Assembly (NCBI GenBank): GCA_026874595.1
Contig: CM049316.1
Coordinates: 76,512,176-76,576,175 of the forward strand
Direction of reading: 5' to 3'
DNA length: 64,000 nucleotides
From: Sipunculus nudus
Lineage: Eukaryota > Annelida > Sipuncula > Golfingiida > Sipunculidae
Position 1 is the first letter of the stretch. Every line of letters begins with the position of its first letter. A model generated the notes under the pieces. That model ran no database searches, was not told where the DNA came from, and worked only from the letters and a program-made list of their open reading frames with translations. Positions 57,972-64,000 of the stretch are shown here, one piece after another. Position numbers and translations under genes: made by a program.

Positions 57972-60900
57972 TTTATTTTGGCCTTAGGTTCCATTGGGCT
58001 TTAACTATTCCATGGGATTGGTTGTGGGGAGGATCCAAGTTGCAGCCTTAAGCTCCGAAGTTTGATCCTGTGATCACTAGATGCGGGGTGTAAGTCAGTT
58101 TAGAATTTCAACTATACATCAACTTTTTTTAAGAGGCTACCGTCTCAAGTTTGTAAATGTAAACTTGATAGTAATAATAATGAGAAGACGCAAAGGTTTT
58201 CATAAGAACTGTACCCGGTTTGCCACCCTTGGTTGATCAAGCCTCGTCTAAATACACTGTGACTGCATCAGTTCTCACACAATCTATTATCGCCGGACCG
58301 CAAATGACGTAAGGTCTCATGTCTCAAGGGGAAAGCCCAATACAAGGAAGTTTGGTTGTCTGGTAATATTTCCGTTTGTTATTACACTAGAGACTCGATG
58401 CAAGCCAAACATGAGCTAAAACCTGTATTGTCTTAGTTGAACCCGAACCTTTAATGGTCAGGCTGACTGCGTGGCTGGACAATTTGACCATTTTATCGCA
58501 AGTACTACACTTATTGGCAATCAATCTAAACGTTATTCACAGTGCACCGACCAATACCTAAATGTACTTAGATGCTTTATTACCATCTTTAAGACAACTT
58601 CCCTCTTATCTAGATGTCTTGGATTAATTTATTTTCCAGTTACATGGTAAGAGAGATATATATTAATACCAGAGGTAAAAAGGTGTTAATTAGTGTGTTA
58701 ATTTCTTTTCCTTAGCTCTTCTACATGCATGTATACATATTGTAATCAAAACTACTCCAAATCATAAAGGAGGGATATAAAAAAATAAAGATTGACTATT
58801 TGAAAAATTATAGTTGTGCTCCAGTGGATGTGCTAATACGTCGTAATCGCCACGTCATAAAACTGTCGGCCATCACGTTTTTTTATGATTGCGTTGTGTA
58901 AACAATGCCTTCAGACCAGCCTTCACCAAATAAGATGCTCTGTTCCTTATAAAATATATCTACATGTCCATGTTGTACAGCAAGGTAAAATTTAATAAAC
59001 AAGAGAAACTCTTATATTATGATAATTCGCCTATTACCTCAGAATATGACGTTGTTCCTGACAGTGATTACATGTTCCTACTTTATATTCCCATTAGATT
59101 CAAGAGCAGCGATTCTTCATTCTATCGCAACAAATGTACAAACCGGAATCAAGTTCAAACTTCACTATCTTTATCTTTAGCCTGAAAACTGGAGTACACC
59201 AAATGATAAAATAAAAAGATATTAAGATTAGCGTTTGCAAATAAAAGTATCTACTTAATAGAGGTAATATTGTTCTGGTTACAAACGTCAAGACAATTAA
59301 TTTATAAAAAAGCAAACCTTTCCAATCATGACTTGTTCCTTGGTCAAAAGTCCTGGCACGTTTAGCTATTACGTTGACTCTAATACCATAACGGGCTTGA
59401 AATCATTAAAGATTTAACGCACATATTTCTTTATATTTCATATTTGTGAGCCTCTGGTCTATTTACTATATCTAATTATTCACTAGATAAAGAAAAACCA
59501 TAAATGCCCATGCATGATTACCAATAAGTCACTAAAATTCATTAAACTAGTACTTGCCCTCGTAAATACGCATAATATCTTTAAAATTATACAACTGATT
59601 AGTCCTACCGTAAAGACAGCGGGAACGTTCCATAAATATCAGGCGCATAAATAAAGCTACCTGGGTCACTTTATTGGCGAGGATGTATTTGAAAATATTT
59701 GATGGTCCATTTGCAAACGGGGCTATAGGAAACATGTATTCGTCAAACAATGACTGAGATGCCCAATAAGTTATTGTTTTAATTCCTTTGAGAATTGATT
59801 TGTTCTCTCTAAAGAGAAGTGAAATACTAGAGAAGCCTGTCTTTACTAATTCATTGTTGCTGGATACCGGTATTTGCGGAAAAGGACACATTACAGTTCG
59901 GCTATAAGCTTTAATGCTACAGCGATGAGGCGTATAAACAGGCAGATTTATTATGCCAAAAGTGGCATTTACTGTAAATGAAACTAAAAGAAAAGAACAA
60001 AAATAAAAAGACCCGAAGATAATCAAGTAGCAGCTTTGGTATGTGGACGTGTATCATTATTTATTTATCTTTGAATTTTATCTATTGTTGACATAAACGG
60101 CACGAACCTAATTTTAACCTGTACTGTTAAAAAACAAAAACACAAATTTTTGTCTGGTAGTCTTTGTCTTATTATCACAACTACACGATTGTTTTCTATT
60201 CTTCGCCAACCAACCGCGGGCATAGGCTCTACAACCAATCATATTGGCCACAAATAATTTACAATTTTTTACCGCATCTTGTTTCTCTTTTTCAATCGGC
60301 TCCAGCTGTGTTAGGTCGTGCATCTTGCCGTAAAGCGATCTCACAGGTCACAATAATGTCGTTATCAATAATAGTTGTTTTACACACTGGCTCCCTTTAA
60401 AAAGGAGTTCCCGACTAATTACCTCCATTGTCCCATATTGATAAGCTAAAGGACATCTGTAGTTAAATGTCTGTCGGCAGTAAATGCTTTTAGCGCGGCT
60501 TATACCTAATTTCTCTGTGTGTGTCTTTTTGATGGCTTTGCGTATGTTAAAAGCTTATTTGGTCAACTGCTATAGTTTGTATAAATTGCCTTCCTATTAT
60601 TTCTTTTATTTACTCAAGGCACATAATATAAAAACAAAAGTCTACTCTGATATTCTGGCATTTTCTTAATGGTTCAGACAATCTTTGAAATCAGCCATCC
60701 TTTTCCGTAGCCCTTTTCAGCTAACCGACGTTTTAACGCTAAAATAAGGTATAATTATATCCAGTTTATTCGGATTTGAATTATATGAGATATGTATTTT
60801 ACGCGGCCGACAAAATTTATGACGCCTGGCTATCCTTATTATCCTTGGCTATTATTGTTATTTTTATTATTGGATAAGAAAGTGGAATGAGACATTGTAT

Positions 60901-61267
60901 TACAGCCTGTATTACACTTCTTTTCACCTGGACGGCCGATTTAGGGAATTCAGTGCAGCATTTTTTTATTACTCTATCCATGTTCATTTCAAAAAGTAAC
61001 ATCATCCCCCTAATGAAACCTCAACCCCGTATAAAGAATGAGGGTTTTAGGAAAATTATTTAAATCGACAGACTTAAAGTATTATTATTATTATCATTTT
61101 TAACTGTTGCATATCAAATCATTTATACCTGTAAAATTATATGTAACCATTTTATAATCAATTTACATATTATATTCCTCTGTGTGTAGTTTTTGTGCAC
61201 ACTGGATCTTAATTCTATGTTTAGCTATGGTATGTCATTATGTTATTATAACTTACTGATGCATTTA

Positions 61268-61292
61268 TATATATATATATATATATGTGTGT
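61268..61292. repeat. (TA)n-(TG)n microsatellite
   Basis: Short TA run followed by GTGTGTGTATGTATG, near the 5' end of GPCR intron 1. Confidence 0.8.
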
Positions 61293-61445
61293 GTATGTAT
61301 GTGTTTTAAACAATAAAAAGTAATATATTTATTTTTGAAAATTACAACACTATCATACCCTTTCCATATACCCAATGATTTAAATTATGAAATTCACAAG
61401 CTATAAAAAAATGAAATAATGCAAAGAAGATAACGAATGACTTAC

Positions 61446-61617
61446 CGACGAAACAGGCTATGAAGACAAGGCAGTAACAGATAACAAAGCTGGCCTTTAC
61501 GTAGGCTAGATCCAGCATCTGAGCGGGGGCTTTATAAGGCGTAAAATTTCCTGAACAGCTTCGGTTTGACGGAAAGCCAGGCTGAAGTCCTCCAACACAA
61601 GGTATACCATCATCCAT
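61446..61617 (-). CDS. TrissinR: Trissin-receptor-like GPCR, coding exon 1 (N-terminus and first half of TM1)
   Basis: ATG at 61,617 in strong context (GTGCACCATGG). It encodes a short extracellular N-terminus, MDDGIPCVGGLQPGFPSNRS, with two N-glycosylation sequons (NRS at 18-20, NFT at 24-26), followed by the hydrophobic start of TM1 (about 43-57, ASFVICYCLVFIACFV). It ends with one base of a Gly codon at donor G|GTAAGT (61,446/61,445), phase 1; joining to exon 2 yields FVGNLLVVYAI, the TM1 signature. Total coding length of the three exons is 1,431 bases (476 residues plus stop), in the normal range for this receptor class. TTTCAG lies immediately 5' of the ATG (61,624-61,629), so an upstream non-coding exon is possible. 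No signal peptide, as usual for family A receptors. Confidence 0.82.
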
Positions 61618-61623
61618 GGTGCA

Positions 61624-61885
61624 CTGAAATTCTCTTGTCTACCTTAGTTAAAAACTTGTCAATATAAATCCAGAGTTTTATGAATATCACACTTGGAGTA
61701 TTGTTCTCTTGCAATGTGAGGTCAGACAAGATGCTGAGTCCGTAAAGATTTAACGATTCAAGTCCTCCCTTATAAATGGCACAATGGTTTCGTTGTTCTT
61801 CCGTAAAATAAGTGAGCATATGTTACCCCATACATCCACGTGATGAAGTTAATTTCATAAGTTTAATTTATGTTTAAATATTTAC
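61624..61885 (-). other. Possible 5'-UTR intron of the GPCR
   Basis: A donor-like TCG|GTAAAT at 61,886/61,885 and an acceptor GAATTTCAG ending at 61,624 would remove 262 bases and place an untranslated exon at about 61,887-62,060, which is GC-richer than its surroundings. Inference only. Confidence 0.25.
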
Positions 61886-61886
61886 C

Positions 61887-63591
61887 GATAAATTCTGGTC
61901 AGCTGTTATAATCACGGTCGGTTTGAGCGAGTGGATGTTATAGACAGCGTGAACTAGGGCGGCCTGCTGATTGGTGTGTATCCCGGCTTCCATTGACAGT
62001 ACCGCTCTCACTCAGTGTCCCGCTTTCTGTGCGGTAGCTGGCTTCGACTGCAGTCCGTGTCTGCAGGGCTGCCGGTGAACTTGCTCAGTAAATTCAATTC
62101 TTGCCATTTAAGGACGCTCCATATATAGCTGTTCTTTTCTCGATTCATTCGCTGCTTCCAGGTATGATAGCAATCCTGCTGGATTAGCTGACATTTACAA
62201 GAGCTGATTAAAGATATAAAACCGTCCATATTTAGCTTAAATAACTAATCAACACATGACAACTTTTGAGTAAAAAAAAATGTTCTTTACGTATATGATA
62301 AAATTCCACATTTCCACTTTCCGTTATACTTTGACATTCTACTACTTTTCTGTTTTTCTCCCCCTATTTTTTCTTATATTTGGATATTCGCTTCACATTT
62401 GTAAAGCGTATCTTTGCTTTTCTATATTACTGGTATAACATATATAGATTTTTAATCAACTTCAGCGCTGTTTTCTCCATTTGTCCCATGTAAATGATCT
62501 CCAAAAGCAATTCAATCCGGCGTCACTGAGGCTTGAGCTCTGTGCTTTAGCTCCGGCTCTGAGAAACGACTGATCCTGGAAAAAGAAAACAGAACAGATG
62601 GAAGTGAGTCGCTTGAGTGTCTGTCCTAAACAATGAATCTCTCAGTTTCCGCCATAACTCATTCATAATATATAAAGACTGTAAAATACATTCCAGCACA
62701 CAAATATATAATCGATTAGTGGATTAATGTTAACAAAAACTATTACCATAAAGAATTCTGTACAGTCTGTCTGTTTGCACCCACACTCTCTCTTTCTATC
62801 TTTCTTTCTCTCTCTCTAAAACCTGTATTGTAAACAATGAGCATTGTTATATATTCAATATAAATATACTTATATTTTCGAATAACTTGTTCTTTGTGAT
62901 CTGTACAATCCGTTTGTTCCTTATTCACACTACATTTTTTGGTTTAATGTTTTTGCATTCTGACCGATCCTTGCTTTATTCTGGGTTTATGAGATGGAAG
63001 GATATGTTTTAAAAGAATTTACCATGTTTAATTATTATGTTAGTTGGTTTTCTTTGGTATTTAACATGAGCGAACGAACAGATGGACCTTGCCATCGATA
63101 AAAAAACATAGAACATTTTCCAACATGCAACGTCACCAGGCAAATGGCAGTCAATCCATCATCCATGGAAGTATGTGTGACATCAGATATATGCCTTGCT
63201 AAGTCCTAGCCCTCGTGAACACTGAGATATATGGGTTGTAACATCCCCGTATTTGCGTTTACATATCACCATACTGAGGTAAAAAGCAGTGTCTTCACAT
63301 GCTGCTTCACATTTTTGCAGGATTCATACGGTAATTTACACTTATTTCTCTTCACCTAAGGATCAGCATATATTCTATAAACGGACATTGAAGATACTGC
63401 TATTTGCCTTTGATATTTAAACGAATTTGCCTGAGTTCAAACTGATAAAGTAAGCTTGATGAAGCTCTCTTCTACAGGGAGATAAATTCAAGGGCTATGT
63501 AGAAAAGACGTATGGCAACTAGAAACACAACATTAGATTGTGGAACTAGATGTTTACCCTTTCCCTTAACAAATATTCTCATATCTATATT

Positions 63592-63628
<37 letters not shown>

Positions 63629-64000
63629 GTTACGGAACCTAATTACAACAGATCACGTGACGAATATAAATTTTGTTGCGGAGATTCCGTTAAAATCAGC
63701 AGCTTGAAATGTCTCGGGGAATGAATAATGAAGTCAGTGTTTTTTTTCGTTAACAAATAATTATAATTTATATTAGAACAATCCTAAAAAATACAATACA
63801 CTAAGTCAATACAATAACAGAGTATAAAAACAATAAAAAATGTAAATAACCAGAGTGTCCGGATCCTAGGCTTTGATTTCTGGATATCACCACTGTCACA
63901 GCTCAAAAAGAGTCCTTTAACGCAAATAATCCAGATGAACAGTTCATGTAAATCTTCTCAGAGAACAGTCCGATTTGATCTCGAAAACAATCTGTTGTAA
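61887..64000. other. 5' flank of the GPCR gene
   Basis: Expected to hold the promoter. A GC-richer patch (about 61,900-62,100) and a second (about 62,515-62,580) are the best candidates for transcription starts; no canonical TATA box is evident. A 73-codon minus-strand ATG frame at 62,008-62,229 lies in this zone and is more likely leader or chance sequence than a gene. A (TA)n run is at 63,594-63,625. Confidence 0.4.
63594..63625. repeat. (TA)n microsatellite
   Basis: About 16 TA units. Confidence 0.88.

Larger units (their letters stand above)
48555..61445 (-). other. GPCR intron 1
   Basis: 12,891 bp, phase 1, starting GTAAGT at 61,445 and ending TTTCAG at 48,555. Its contents are listed separately (SINE tail, microsatellites, CRE duplication, minisatellite, two MITE families). 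A minus-strand open frame at 59,547-60,026 begins at TTG and not ATG, and I do not accept it as a gene. Confidence 0.8.

Noticed and set aside
59547-60026. 159-codon minus-strand frame in GPCR intron 1 with a signal-peptide-like start
   Set aside because: The apparent start is TTG, the first ATG is well inside the frame, and no splice acceptor or domain supports it. AT-rich DNA readily gives hydrophobic frames.
62008-62229. 73-codon ATG frame upstream of the GPCR as a separate gene
   Set aside because: No domain, no splice context, and it lies where the GPCR leader or promoter is expected.
1-64000. CRISPR arrays, operons, phage or bacterial defence systems
   Set aside because: Spliced genes, SINEs, LINEs and microsatellites show this is animal nuclear DNA; no such prokaryotic structure is present.

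Overview
This is a gene-poor, AT-rich, repeat-rich stretch of an animal genome. One protein-coding gene is well supported: a neuropeptide GPCR on the minus strand (about 38.9-61.6 kb). It has three coding exons with consensus splice sites and introns of about 12.9 and 8.4 kb. Its sequence features look most like the trissin-receptor family, known from arthropods and lophotrochozoans. That family, together with CR1-like and RTE-like repeats, tRNA-derived SINEs and tandem-repeat-carrying DNA elements, suggests a marine lophotrochozoan, most likely a mollusc. Species-level placement is not possible from the sequence alone.

Layout. 1-12 kb: mostly unannotated DNA holding a CRE-TATA promoter-like site (about 0.93-1.04 kb), a decayed non-LTR reverse-transcriptase fragment (2.15-2.41 kb), two non-autonomous DNA elements with hAT-like ends (4.1 and 5.9-6.4 kb), an RTE-like tail (8.7 kb), and a candidate first exon encoding a signal peptide (11.19-11.26 kb, plus strand). 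12.3-17.3 kb: a repeat array rich in nuclear-receptor half-sites, directly followed by a 4-kb element with about 70-bp terminal inverted repeats around a 12-monomer, about 338-bp tandem array that includes a higher-order duplication. 20.6-37.2 kb: interspersed elements, including an almost complete 5.5-kb CR1-like retrotransposon on the minus strand (23.36-28.86 kb) with ORF1 (PHD finger plus SGNH esterase), endonuclease and reverse transcriptase, one clear frameshift, and a possible 11-bp target-site duplication. Two related tRNA-SINEs sit at 29.5 and 33.4 kb and another family at 22.8 kb.

38.9-61.6 kb: the GPCR. Exon 1 carries the N-terminus and first half of TM1, exon 2 runs from the rest of TM1 to the first extracellular loop, and exon 3 runs from TM3 to the C-terminus. 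Its introns hold a second tandem-repeat element with terminal GC hairpins (40.5-42.3 kb), a perfect 40-bp tandem duplication, a duplicated CRE-containing module (51.9-52.0 kb), a MITE with a perfect 21-bp inverted repeat (57.66-57.97 kb) and several microsatellites. 61.6-64 kb: the presumed 5' flank of the GPCR.

The genes do not form an operon or pathway; this is a single receptor gene in a transposon-rich background. I found no convincing new multi-gene system. The most unusual signals are the tandem-repeat-bearing elements with hairpin termini and dense nuclear-receptor motifs, the orphan signal-peptide exon, and the CRE duplication inside the receptor intron.
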